A stretch of DNA of 64,000 nucleotides. Source: Niallia sp. XMNu-256. GTDB taxonomy: Bacteria > Bacillota > Bacilli > Bacillales > Cytobacillaceae. Where the stretch lies: contig NZ_CP137636.1 of NCBI RefSeq assembly GCF_036670015.1, positions 660,501 through 724,500 on the forward strand, read 5' to 3'. The position numbers were made by a program, and so were the translations under genes. The notes beneath the pieces were generated by a model. It was not told the DNA's origin. It worked only from the letters and a program-made list of their open reading frames with translations, and ran no database searches. The number at the start of each line of letters is the position of its first letter. Positions within the stretch are counted from its first letter, which is position 1. This document shows, one piece after another, positions 51,869 through 60,075 of this stretch.

Positions 51869-52048
51869 CTTTTATTATTTATCTGATTTTCAATCCTATC
51901 CAAAAATAATACAGGGCACTTCATTCTATTACCCCAACAATAAAACGTTAAACTTAATCAAGAGGCTCAGTAAATATGTTATAATAGCTTGTCTTATTAA
52001 GTAGTAAGTTATAAAAATAAACATATAAAATAGGAAAAAGGATGAATG

Positions 52049-52192
52049 ATGAAAATTCAAATCTCCTTTATCGCAGGAGTCTGTATATTATGGGGATACT
52101 GCCAATTTATTGGAAACTTATTGATGTTGTTCTATTTAGGTGTCAGCACGGTTTTGCGACAGGATCTATCTAGAATGATTTTTTTACGTTAA
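52049..52192 (+). CDS. Possible small membrane protein (47 aa)
   Basis: The frame begins ATG after AAAAAGGATGA and encodes MKIQISFIAGVCILWGYCQF and then IGNLLMLFYLGVSTVLRQDL before SRMIFLR. A single long hydrophobic span (about 5-38) is followed by a basic end. A TATAAT hexamer lies at 51978-51983. It fills part of the 590-bp interval between ldh and the EamA gene. No family is recognised; the evidence is only the ribosome binding site and hydrophobic profile. The rest of the interval (52193-52343) shows nothing convincing. Confidence 0.35.
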   Translation: MKIQISFIAGVCILWGYCQFIGNLLMLFYLGVSTVLRQDLSRMIFLR

Positions 52193-52343
52193 ACATTCGT
52201 CAGTTGCTAAAGGAAAAAAGCATCATAAGTGGACTCAACTGTTAGAATAGAGAAATTAGCTAAACGAGTTCTACTATCGAGAATGTTAAACCGGTTTAGA
52301 GTAAAAGCTATAATGAATTGGCCGTTTTTCATACGGCAAGTAG

Positions 52344-52370
52344 TCGAGTGCCTCTACACTCGATTTTTTA
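52344..52370 (+). terminator. Terminator upstream of the EamA gene
   Basis: TCGAGTG (52344-52350) and CACTCGA (52357-52363), then TTTTTTA. It lies 36 bp before the EamA start and may end transcripts of the small ORF. Confidence 0.75.
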
Positions 52371-52406
52371 TTGTTTGCTTTTTGTTTAAAGGGAAGGTGG
52401 TAAAAT

Positions 52407-53276
52407 ATGTTAAAAGCTTATACTTTGCTTACGGTTTGTGTAGTCATATGGGGAAGTAATTTTGTGTTTGGAAAGATGTTAGTTCAATCCTTTTCTCCAA
52501 CTCTGCTAACGATGCTAAGGCTTTTGTTTATTGTACTCTTTTTAATAGGATTGTCTTCATTCAAAAAACACTTTAAACGTGTGACTAAATCGGATTTACT
52601 ACCAATATTGTTTCTAGGGGTTATTGGTGTATTTATAAATCAATGGTCTTTTTTTGTAGGATTACAAACCGCTGATCCAACCACATCTGCATTAATATTA
52701 GCAACTGCTCCTATTATAACTGGATTTTTAGCAGCTATTTTTTTAAAAGAAAAATTAACCATTCGTATGCTCATTGGGTCAATTGTTGCTATTACAGGTA
52801 TTTATTTTGTTGTAACAATAGACAATCCATCTTTACACTTTGATAAAGGTTTATTGTGGATTGTCATAACAATGATTACATTTGCCATTATGATTATTAT
52901 GACAAGACTTCTCTCTCAAAGATTAGATCCACTTATCATTACTTTATATTCGAATATTGTAGGCTTAATTGTATCCATTCCTTTCGCATTTTTACTAGAC
53001 AATCCATTACGAGTAAGCTCGAAGTGGTCTGATTGGATTTTTCTTATCGTAACTGCTGTTGTTGTACATGGTATTGCTAACTTAATATGGAATAACAACA
53101 TTAGATATGTCGATGCTTCAAAGGCTTCTATATTATCTAATTTAGAACCTTTTGTCGCCATGGTTATGGGGCTCATATTGCTATACAAGCCAATAACAGG
53201 TGCAGAGATTGTAGGGTCACTATTTATAGTAGGCGGGGTAGTCCTATCTACATATCAAAGAAGTAAAATAGAGTGA
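52407..53276 (+). CDS. EamA/DMT-family transporter
   Basis: This 289-residue membrane protein has ten predicted helices as two EamA repeats (about 4-135 and 150-285). It has the usual N-terminal VIWGSNFVFGK and, at the end of each repeat, an ATAPIITGFLAAIFLKEKLT- or SNLEPFVAMVMGLILLYKPI-type segment. The drug/metabolite transporter group exports amino acids and other metabolites; the substrate here is unknown. The start follows GGGAAGGTGG. It is apparently monocistronic, with terminators on both sides. Confidence 0.85.
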   Translation: MLKAYTLLTVCVVIWGSNFVFGKMLVQSFSPTLLTMLRLLFIVLFLIGLSSFKKHFKRVTKSDLLPILFLGVIGVFINQWSFFVGLQTADPTTSALILATAPIITGFLAAIFLKEKLTIRMLIGSIVAITGIYFVVTIDNPSLHFDKGLLWIVITMITFAIMIIMTRLLSQRLDPLIITLYSNIVGLIVSIPFAFLLDNPLRVSSKWSDWIFLIVTAVVVHGIANLIWNNNIRYVDASKASILSNLEPFVAMVMGLILLYKPITGAEIVGSLFIVGGVVLSTYQRSKIE

Positions 53277-53302
53277 TGATACATAGGAAAGGGAAGAAAT
53301 AG

Positions 53303-53346
53303 AAAAAATCGTGTTCAGATAGTAGAGATCTAACACGATTTTTTTA
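53303..53346. terminator. Bidirectional terminator between the EamA and DUF4256 genes
   Basis: AAAAAATCGTGTT (53303-53315) pairs with AACACGATTTTTTT (53332-53345); both strands have T tracts for the two convergent genes. Confidence 0.9.
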
Positions 53347-53365
53347 TTAATAAAAGGTTTGAAAT

Positions 53366-53932
53366 TTAGACCTTTAGTGTACCGCGGAACCCTCTTACAC
53401 TATAATAAGAGTCCGCACCGTTATGATACACAAAAACATGGCCATAGCGATAATCACAAAAAAGAGCTCCACCGAGCTTTCTAATATCAGGAGGTGTTAG
53501 TATCCAGCTCGAAGATTTCTTATCAAAAGTTTCAACTTTCTGTAATTCTCGATATTGCTCTTCTGTTAGCATTTCAATTCCCATGGCAGTTGCCATATTA
53601 ATCGCGCTATTTTCTGGTTTATGTTTTTTTCTTGACTCAAGCGCTTCTTGGTCATAACAAACACTTCTGCGGCCTTTAGGAGTTTCTGCTGAACAATCGC
53701 AAAATATGTACTCGTCCTTCGTTTGATCATAACCAACAACATCCGGCTCTCCGCCCGTTCTCTCCATTTCATTGAGCGACCACAGTTTTTCTGGATTAGC
53801 TTCTAGTTTTGCCTGAACCTCTGCCCAAACTAGACCTTCGTGCCGGTGCATGTTTTTCTCAAAGCGGGCTTTCAATGTTCCAAATAATTCTTCGCGTTGT
53901 TCTAATGATAACTTCTTATTATCGTTTGTCAC
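53366..53932 (-). CDS. DUF4256-like conserved protein
   Basis: This 188-residue soluble protein of unknown function has no signal or membrane segment. Distinctive blocks are MERTGGEPDVVGYDQTKDEYIFCDCSAETPKGRRSVCYDQEAL (about 61-103) with three cysteines, then GIEMLTEEQYRELQ and the tail LGGALFCDYRYGHVFVYHNGADSYY. I associate this pattern with proteins annotated DUF4256, found as single genes in many bacteria. No enzymatic motif is evident. The start follows GGAGGAAAA. A bcr1-like repeat lies just upstream. Confidence 0.75.
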   Translation of the reverse strand: MTNDNKKLSLEQREELFGTLKARFEKNMHRHEGLVWAEVQAKLEANPEKLWSLNEMERTGGEPDVVGYDQTKDEYIFCDCSAETPKGRRSVCYDQEALESRKKHKPENSAINMATAMGIEMLTEEQYRELQKVETFDKKSSSWILTPPDIRKLGGALFCDYRYGHVFVYHNGADSYYSVRGFRGTLKV

Positions 53933-53964
53933 AATTTTCCTCCTTCTGCTATTTAGCCATCTAT

Positions 53965-54122
53965 TTTATCAGGCTTAACGGGCAGTAGACCCCCACCACA
54001 AGATTCTGAGTAAAATAAAAGAAGATAGGTGGGGGATTAACTGCCCATAAAGCTCCGATTGGTTCAACTAACCATCAGTGGGGGATGAAAGAAAACCCCC
54101 ACTGATGGAAGTTTCACTTTAT
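53965..54122 (+). repeat. bcr1-like structured repeat, copy 5 (full length)
   Basis: The core is 148 bp (53970-54117) with TTTAT immediately on both sides (53965-53969 and 54118-54122). It is nearly identical to the copy at 29110. Stems are GGGCAGT/ACTGCCC enclosing CCCCCACC/GGTGGGGG, then TGGTT/AACCA, then CATCAGTGGGGG/CCCCCACTGATG. It lies in the 383-bp gap between the DUF4256 gene and the flavodiiron gene. There is no coding frame. Confidence 0.82.
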
Positions 54123-54218
54123 CTAGAACTTCTTTAGTTCTATTAACGAAAACACATTATATCATATGGACAAAGTGACATCTATTTCTCCATAAGGTGC
54201 GAGTAACTTTATTTTTTG

Positions 54219-54234
54219 TTGAAATGTGATTCAA
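54219..54234. promoter_or_regulatory. Candidate Crp/Fnr-type site upstream of the flavodiiron gene
   Basis: TTGAAATGTGATTCAA is a perfect 5-6-5 inverted repeat with the overall size of Crp/Fnr-family sites, about 90 bp upstream of the flavodiiron gene. The Crp/Fnr regulator at 57167 is the obvious candidate to bind it. Confidence 0.4.
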
Positions 54235-54315
54235 ATCCTCTTTTTATTTTAAATTCTTTTGTAAGATAAATGTAGTTGAGAACAATACTCATTTCCAATT
54301 AGGAGGATTATATAG

Positions 54316-55548
54316 ATGATGAAACATTTTGCTTTAACAGAAGATATATATTGGGTAGGTAAAATTGATGATCGGGAGGTTCCGTTTCACCGATTAATTT
54401 TGGCAAAGGGTACTACTTATAATGCTTATTTATTAAAAACGGAAAAGCCAACAGTGATTGATACAGTAGATATGGAATTTGGAAGAGAATTTAACGAATA
54501 TTTAAGTCAGTTAATCGATCCAAGGGAAATACAATACATTGTTATTAATCACACAGAACCCGATCACTCAGGTGGAATGGCAGCTCTAGCAAATAAAGCA
54601 CCAAATGCAACGATTGTCTGCACAGAGATTGCCGTTCCTGAATTAAAAGAAATGTATAAACTTCACAATAGAAATTTCTTAGTCGTTAAGGACGGAGACA
54701 CATTGGATATTGGGGGTAAAACGTTAAAGTTTAAAGAAACACCGTACCTTCATACAGCCGAAACAATGATCACGTATTGTGAAGAAGAAAAAATTCTATT
54801 TCCTTGCGATATTTTCAGTACACATGTGGCCGTAAAAGATATTTTTGCAGATGAAGCAGGCTTTGATATAACAGAAGATTTTATTGGTTATTACAATGCA
54901 ATTATCCACCCTCATAGAAGATATGTAAGAGCATTGATTGACGCGTTAGAAGAGATGGATGTGCAAATGATTGCTCCTTCACATGGATTTATTTTACGAA
55001 AAGACATTCAGAAGTACATTGGTCTGTATGCAACAATGAGTGCAGATACCGTTAAAGATAAAAAGGTAACCATCGTTTATACAACGATAAGGAAAAATAC
55101 GAAAAAAGTTGCGGATCATTTAAAGAGAATTTTCGAAGAAAATGAAATCCAAACAACAGTTTTTAATGCGGATAAATCTGATAAAGCAGAAATCCTTGAA
55201 AGTATTAAAGAAGCAGATGCCGTCTTTATCGGAAGTTCTACGAAATATGCGGATATGATTGGGAACCTAGAAGAAGTTCTGAAAGAAATGGTTGAACTGA
55301 ATCTAGAAGGCAAAATTGGTGCTGCTTTCGGTTCGTATGGATGGAGTGGAGAAGCCATTGAAGTCATCCAAGATTATTTGAATCAGACGAATATGAACGT
55401 ACAGAGCACATCGAATGTCATTAAAACAACAGGAATGACACATGTGGAATTCCCAGTGAGAGTAAGATTCTCACCAAAGGATGAACAACTCAACAAAATT
55501 GAACATTCAGCAACATTTGTAGCTGATTTATTACGAAGTGCGATTTAA
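54316..55548 (+). CDS. Flavodiiron protein (FprA/NorV type), NO or O2 reductase
   Basis: This 410-residue A-type flavoprotein has two domains. The metallo-beta-lactamase-like domain (about 1-255) carries diiron ligands in NHTEPDHSGG (about 79-88), LHTAETM, FPCDIFSTH and APSHGF. The flavodoxin domain (about 257-405) has the FMN loops VYTTIRKNTKKVA, GSSTKYAD and FGSYGWSGEA. These enzymes reduce nitric oxide to N2O or oxygen to water in the cytoplasm, with electrons from rubredoxin. The start follows AGGAGG. It is followed by a reductase and a rubredoxin gene, which complete the electron chain. Confidence 0.9.
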   Translation: MMKHFALTEDIYWVGKIDDREVPFHRLILAKGTTYNAYLLKTEKPTVIDTVDMEFGREFNEYLSQLIDPREIQYIVINHTEPDHSGGMAALANKAPNATIVCTEIAVPELKEMYKLHNRNFLVVKDGDTLDIGGKTLKFKETPYLHTAETMITYCEEEKILFPCDIFSTHVAVKDIFADEAGFDITEDFIGYYNAIIHPHRRYVRALIDALEEMDVQMIAPSHGFILRKDIQKYIGLYATMSADTVKDKKVTIVYTTIRKNTKKVADHLKRIFEENEIQTTVFNADKSDKAEILESIKEADAVFIGSSTKYADMIGNLEEVLKEMVELNLEGKIGAAFGSYGWSGEAIEVIQDYLNQTNMNVQSTSNVIKTTGMTHVEFPVRVRFSPKDEQLNKIEHSATFVADLLRSAI

Positions 55549-55571
55549 TCTTTTGAGAAGGTGGATAAGTA

Positions 55572-56795
55572 ATGAATAAGAATTATTGTATCATCGGTAC
55601 AGGTGTAGCGGCAGTAAATGCTGCTAAGGCTATTCGAGATCAAGATAAAGAAGCGAACATCCATTTGTTTGGAGCTGAGAAGTCGTTACCTTATAATCGA
55701 ATCAAATTATCAAAAGATCTGTATTCTGATTTAACTAGTGAGAAGGTTCTAATTAAAAAGGAAAAGTGGTACGAGACCCAAAATATTACCCTTCATTTAA
55801 ATACAAAAATTTCGGAAATTGATACAACAAACCAAGAGGTTACTACAGTAGCTGGAACAACCACTTCCTATGATAAACTCCTTATCGCAACAGGAGCGAT
55901 CAATAGACAACTCTCCATTAATGGGGCTAATAAAAAAGGGGTCTTTACGATTAGAGAAATGCACGAAGCGGAAAAGTTCAAGGCTTTTGTTGAAGATAGA
56001 GAACATGTTGTAATTATTGGTGGCGGAGTTCAAGGGCTAGAGACAGCATAGTCCATTCATAAGGCCGGAAAAAAGGTTTCCATCATTGAGGTAGCTCCAA
56101 GACTAATGGCAAGACAGTTAGATGAAGAAATAGCCTTACGATTAAAATCTAAATTAGAAGAAGCAGGGGTTTCAGTATATTTAAATACCTCCATTAAAGA
56201 AATTATAGGAGATAGTGAAGTAAGCGGAATTGTGACAGATCATACAACCATTTCATGTGATACCATCCTTTATTCAATAGGGGTTATTCCCAATATTGAG
56301 ATTGTCAAAAATACATCCATTGCCGTGAATCGCGGAATTATTGTAAATGATAAAATGGAAACGAATATTGAACATGTATATGCAGCAGGAGATGTTGCTG
56401 AATGGAATGGTGAGGTTGCTGGTTTATGGCAGCCGGCAATGGATCAAGGGAAGGTTGCTGGAGGTAATATGGCATCTCAATCAGAAGTTTACGAAAAGAC
56501 CATTCCAGTAACACTATTCAACGCTTTTGATGTCATGTTATTTTCTATAGGATTGGTAGATGAGAATCAATGTGATACAACCATTGTTGAAGTAGACAGT
56601 GAGAAAAAATATACAAGAATTTTTATTAAAAATCAGAAATTAGTAGGAGTTATCTCACAAGAAGGCGCTGTAGCTTCTATCCTGTATAAATCAGCGATAG
56701 AGAATAATACGTCATTGGCTAATATCGATTTTGAAAATCTATCAATAACTGAAATGATGAATCAACTTAAAGAAATACAAAAGAAGTCTGCGTAA
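55572..56795 (+). pseudogene. NAD(P)H-dependent FAD (rubredoxin/flavorubredoxin) reductase with internal amber codon
   Basis: One frame runs from ATG 55572 to 56795 (408 codons including the stop) with a TAG at 56049-56051. The first part has the FAD motif IGTGVAAVNAAKAIRDQ and IATGAINR. The NAD motif VIIGGGVQGLETA is cut by the TAG, and the frame continues SIHKAGKKVSIIEVAPRLMARQ. The second FAD motif HVYAAGDVAEWNG and the C-terminal domain follow. TGG (Trp) to TAG is the simplest cause. Intact relatives (NorW, rubredoxin reductase) pass NADH electrons to rubredoxin. A sequencing error or readthrough cannot be excluded. Confidence 0.85.
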
Positions 56796-56812
56796 TATAG
56801 GAGGAGAGTAGA

Positions 56813-56977
56813 ATGAAAAAATATATTTGTATTCCATGCGGTTATATTTATGATCCTGCGATTGGAGACGAAGATGAGGATATTGCTCCTGGAACAGCAT
56901 TTGAGGATTTGCCGGAGGATTGGATATGTCCTGTGTGTGGGGAAGATCAAGAACAATTTGAGGTAGTAGAAGAATAG
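56813..56977 (+). CDS. Rubredoxin
   Basis: This 54-residue protein begins [20 protein letters not shown] and has the two CxxC pairs of the mononuclear iron site: C6/C9 (CIPCGY) and C39/C42 (CPVCGE). Conserved rubredoxin features are [20 protein letters not shown] and an acidic tail. The ATG follows GGAGGAGAG. It lies 17 bp after the reductase and before a strong terminator. It should carry electrons from the reductase to the flavodiiron protein, which lacks a fused rubredoxin domain. Confidence 0.95.
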   Translation: MKKYICIPCGYIYDPAIGDEDEDIAPGTAFEDLPEDWICPVCGEDQEQFEVVEE

Positions 56978-56983
56978 TGGTAT

Positions 56984-57020
56984 AAAAAGTGTCAATCCAT
57001 ATGGATTGACACTTTTTATA
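56984..57020. terminator. Terminator of the flavodiiron operon
   Basis: AAAAAGTGTCAATCCAT (56984-57000) and ATGGATTGACACTTTTT (57001-57017) form a perfect 17-bp palindrome. Confidence 0.9.
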
Positions 57021-57166
57021 TTAATCATTTGATCGTTTAACTAACTAGATAAGTTTATGGTGATATAAAACACAATACAAAAATGGTAGTTATGCTATTA
57101 TTCAGTTGAAAGAAACTTACTTTCTTGTATTTTATGTTACTTATTATAAAAATCAGGTGATGCGAT

Positions 57167-57886
57167 ATGTGTAAAAATCATTGTAATCCGGTTGATCATC
57201 AAGAAAAAGAACCATGTCCAATATTAGTTCCGATTTTTTCTGCATTATCGAGTGAAGAAATTTTGAAAATAGCTAAAATGACCAAACATGTACAATTTAA
57301 AAAGGGAGAAACAGTTGTACAGGAGGGTGAGAGATCAGATACATTATCGATTATTCATAGCGGAAAAGTAAAATTATCTAAATTTACAGTAGACGGCAAA
57401 GAGCAGATCCTATATATCATGACGACTGGTGACTTTTTCGGTGAATTGAATTTATTTAATGATGATGAACTTAATAACTTCAGTGCCTTTGCTATTGAAG
57501 ATACTGAAATCTGTCAATTGAGAAAAAGTGAAATGGATCAAATTATGCTAGAATATCCAGGCATTTCAATGAAATTACTAACAGCCTTAACAAAAAGATT
57601 AGCACATACTGAGAATCTTGCCCAAAATTTGGCCACAAAAGATCCAGAGGTAAGAATTGTCCATATGATTTTGGAGTTCTGTCAAAAGTTTGGGATCAAA
57701 ATGAACAACGGTATTCTTATTCACCTTCCAATCACTCGAGAAGAAATTGCTAGTTATGTAGGTGTAACCCGCGAAACCATCAGTCGGAAATTTAGAAAAT
57801 TTGAAGAGCTAGGATTAATTAGCTTAACGGGAAATAAACAAATGATGGTTAATAATCAGCTAGCCTTAAGAGAATATATCAATTGA
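57167..57886 (+). CDS. Crp/Fnr-family transcriptional regulator with N-terminal cysteines
   Basis: This 239-residue regulator has an N-terminus with three cysteines (C2, C6, C17 in MCKNHCNPVDHQEKEPCP), suggestive of an iron-sulfur or thiol redox site as in Fnr-type sensors. A cyclic-nucleotide-binding-like beta-roll (about 25-145, GEFVVQEG-like segment KKGETVVQEGERSDTLSIIHSGKVKL) and dimer helix follow. The DNA-binding HTH is PITREEIASYVGVTRETISRKFRKFEELGLI (about 188-218). It lies 189 bp after the NO/O2 detoxification operon and probably regulates it. Start after AGGTGATG. Confidence 0.88.
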   Translation: MCKNHCNPVDHQEKEPCPILVPIFSALSSEEILKIAKMTKHVQFKKGETVVQEGERSDTLSIIHSGKVKLSKFTVDGKEQILYIMTTGDFFGELNLFNDDELNNFSAFAIEDTEICQLRKSEMDQIMLEYPGISMKLLTALTKRLAHTENLAQNLATKDPEVRIVHMILEFCQKFGIKMNNGILIHLPITREEIASYVGVTRETISRKFRKFEELGLISLTGNKQMMVNNQLALREYIN

Positions 57887-58004
57887 AATATCAGGAAAGT
57901 CTCGTGTTTTAATCAATATTAAAATACAAGGTTCTTCTGTAATATTTTCTCTGATAAAGACAAAACTATAATGGAAAGGAAACCTCATCCTTTATTCCAG
58001 TCGC

Positions 58005-58041
58005 AAGCTGATCCTAAATGATAGAGGATCAGCTTTTTTGT
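58005..58041 (+). terminator. Terminator of the Crp/Fnr gene
   Basis: AAGCTGATCCT (58005-58015) pairs with AGGATCAGCTT (58025-58035), followed by TTTTT. Confidence 0.9.
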
Positions 58042-58158
58042 TAAAAACTGTATTCCTACCTAGTTAATCGGCTATAATCACAAAAACTTTACAAATAATA
58101 ACCATAATTTTACATCCTCAGCACACCGTTTACGCTCGATTAATCGCTGGTTAATAAA

Positions 58159-58197
58159 TTTACAAAAACTTTACATTAAATAAACAGGAGCTTTACA
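58159..58197 (+). promoter_or_regulatory. PhoP-type box upstream of pstS
   Basis: Four TTTACA-like hexamers at an exact 11-bp period: TTTACA (58159), TTTACA (58170), TAAACA (58181) and TTTACA (58192). This is the direct-repeat layout bound by PhoP dimers in Bacillus. Further TTTACA-type hexamers occur at 58088, 58109 and 58129. Confidence 0.8.
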
Positions 58198-58249
58198 ATA
58201 TACATATATTCTGTAGAGGTTGCCAATCGAACATCTTGGAGGTTTGGAA

Positions 58250-59092
58250 ATGACGTTTATTAGAAAATTAATGATAGGATTATTGGTTTTATTAATAACT
58301 TTTGTAATAGCAGCTTGTGGGGCACCTGATGAAGGAAAATCAGGATCTTCAAATGGTAATACATATACACTATCTATATCTGGATCAACCTCGGTAGGAC
58401 CATTAGCTGAGAAATTAGCAGCTAAATATGAAGAACAAAATGATATCAAAATTGAGATTAATCAAATTGGTTCTTCTGCTGGTATCACAAACGCAACAAC
58501 TGGTGTGTCAGAGATTGGTATGTCTTCACGTGATTTGAAAGAAGAGGAAGTAGCAAACGGATTAATTGAAACTATTGTTGCTTATGACGGAATTGTTGTA
58601 GTCACTCACCCGAGCAATAAAGTAAAGAATCTGACGATGGAACAAGTCAAACAGATCTTTACAGGGAAGATAACAAACTGGAAGGAACTTGGGGGAGAGG
58701 ACATGGAAATCGTCGTTGTCTCGAGAGAAGATGGTTCTGGTTCACGGGATGCCTTTCAAGAAATTGTTGACTACTCTTCCGGTGAATTAGTGAAAAGTGC
58801 AATCGTTGCTAGTGGAAACGGTAATATTAAAACAACGGTTGCAACAAATAAACATGCGGTAGGATTTGTTTCATTTGAATATATTGATGACTCTGTTTCA
58901 ACTGTAGAGATTAATGGTGTGGAAGCCACAGCCGAGAATGTCCTTGAACAAAAATATAAATTATCACGTCCGTTTTTATTTGTTCATAAAGGGGAAAACC
59001 TTAGTCAAGAAGGACAACAATTCATTGATTATATTTTAAGTCCAGCAGGACAAGAGGTTGTAGCAGAAGCGGGTGTCATCCCATTAAGGTAA
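58250..59092 (+). CDS. pstS: Phosphate ABC transporter substrate-binding lipoprotein PstS
   Basis: This lipoprotein of about 280 residues has a signal peptide ending TFVIAACG (lipobox Cys about 20). The phosphate-binding motifs are SGSTSVGPLAEKLA (about 41-54), GSSAGITN, SSRDLKEEE and SREDGSGSRDAF (about 160-171). It captures inorganic phosphate at the cell surface. The start at 58250 has GGAGG at correct spacing. PhoP-type repeats upstream imply induction by phosphate starvation. First gene of pstSCAB. Confidence 0.95.
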   Translation: MTFIRKLMIGLLVLLITFVIAACGAPDEGKSGSSNGNTYTLSISGSTSVGPLAEKLAAKYEEQNDIKIEINQIGSSAGITNATTGVSEIGMSSRDLKEEEVANGLIETIVAYDGIVVVTHPSNKVKNLTMEQVKQIFTGKITNWKELGGEDMEIVVVSREDGSGSRDAFQEIVDYSSGELVKSAIVASGNGNIKTTVATNKHAVGFVSFEYIDDSVSTVEINGVEATAENVLEQKYKLSRPFLFVHKGENLSQEGQQFIDYILSPAGQEVVAEAGVIPLR

Positions 59093-59159
59093 AATGATAG
59101 AGAATGAATGATCATTTATACAAGGCATCTTGTGTGTAGCAATTTTGGAGGAATGAGAT

Positions 59160-60074
59160 ATGTCAAGCCTAATGAGTGAGAAACAAAGTAGTGAAATCAA
59201 TAAGTCAAATAAAAAGAAGTATTTCTTGGAAAAGTTATCTGGAAAAATCTTTCTAATCTGTGCCTTGCTTTCTGTGATTTGCTTAGCATTAATAATCGGG
59301 TTTGTATTTTATAAGGGCGCCCGTCCGTTTGTGGTGGAAGGATACAGTTTTATTGACTTTCTCTTTGGAGTAGACTGGGTACCTAGTGAAGATCAATTCG
59401 GGATTTTCCCGATGATTGTGGCTTCGATATATGCTACAATCGGTGCATTAATCATTGGCGTTCCGATTGGATTGTTTACAGCGGTATTTTTAGCTGAAAT
59501 CGCACCAAAAAGACTCGCCAAAATCATTTCACCTGGCGTACAGTTATTAGCAGGAATCCCTTCTGTTTTATATGGGGTGTTTGGACTCGCCATCATTGTT
59601 CCTTTTTTGCAGGATAATCTTGGCTTAGCAAAGGGACAAAGTTTATTTGCAGTGATTCTCGTGTTAGCCATTATGATGCTGCCTACAGTTGTAAGTGTAT
59701 CTGAAACAGCGATTAGGGCTGTGCCAAAAACATATCGGGAAGGATCGTTGGCATTAGGATCCTCTGAAATACGAACGATTTTTAGAGTTGTTGTTCCAGC
59801 TGCTAAATCTGGGATTATGACAGCTGTTGTATTAGGAATGGGTAGAGCTATTGGTGAAACGATGGCGGTAATTTTAGTAGCAGGAAACAGTCTGATTATC
59901 CCAACGAGTATAACAGATAGTATCCGTCCGTTAACAACGAACATTGCTTTAGAAATGGGATATGCAGCAGGAACTCATCAAGAGATGCTATTTGCAACAG
60001 GGATTGTTTTATTCGGATTTATTTTATTGTTAAACTTTGTATTAGCAAGAATTAGCGCGAAAGGGGGTAACTAA
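59160..60074 (+). CDS. pstC: Phosphate ABC transporter permease PstC
   Basis: This 304-residue permease has six helices. It has the PstC N-terminal pattern (SGKIFLICALLSVICLALIIGFVFYKGARP), the family block VDWVPSEDQFGIFPMIVASIYAT, and the EAA loop RAVPKTYREGSLALGSSEIRTIFRVVVPAA (about 183-212). It pairs with PstA to form the channel. The pstA start follows its stop with one base between. Ribosome binding site GGAGGAATGAG. Confidence 0.95.
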   Translation: MSSLMSEKQSSEINKSNKKKYFLEKLSGKIFLICALLSVICLALIIGFVFYKGARPFVVEGYSFIDFLFGVDWVPSEDQFGIFPMIVASIYATIGALIIGVPIGLFTAVFLAEIAPKRLAKIISPGVQLLAGIPSVLYGVFGLAIIVPFLQDNLGLAKGQSLFAVILVLAIMMLPTVVSVSETAIRAVPKTYREGSLALGSSEIRTIFRVVVPAAKSGIMTAVVLGMGRAIGETMAVILVAGNSLIIPTSITDSIRPLTTNIALEMGYAAGTHQEMLFATGIVLFGFILLLNFVLARISAKGGN

Positions 60075-60075
60075 G

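Noticed and set aside
52229-52459. 76-codon + strand frame upstream of the EamA gene
   Set aside because: It reads through a terminator hairpin (52344-52370) and into the EamA start in another frame; low coding character.
54181-54315. Classical Fnr box (TGTGA-N6-TCACA) before the flavodiiron gene
   Set aside because: Only one TGTGA half is present; the better palindrome is TTGAA-N6-TTCAA, reported separately at lower confidence.
59393-59944. 183-codon minus-strand frame opposite pstC
   Set aside because: Antisense shadow of a strongly conserved permease gene; no start signal.
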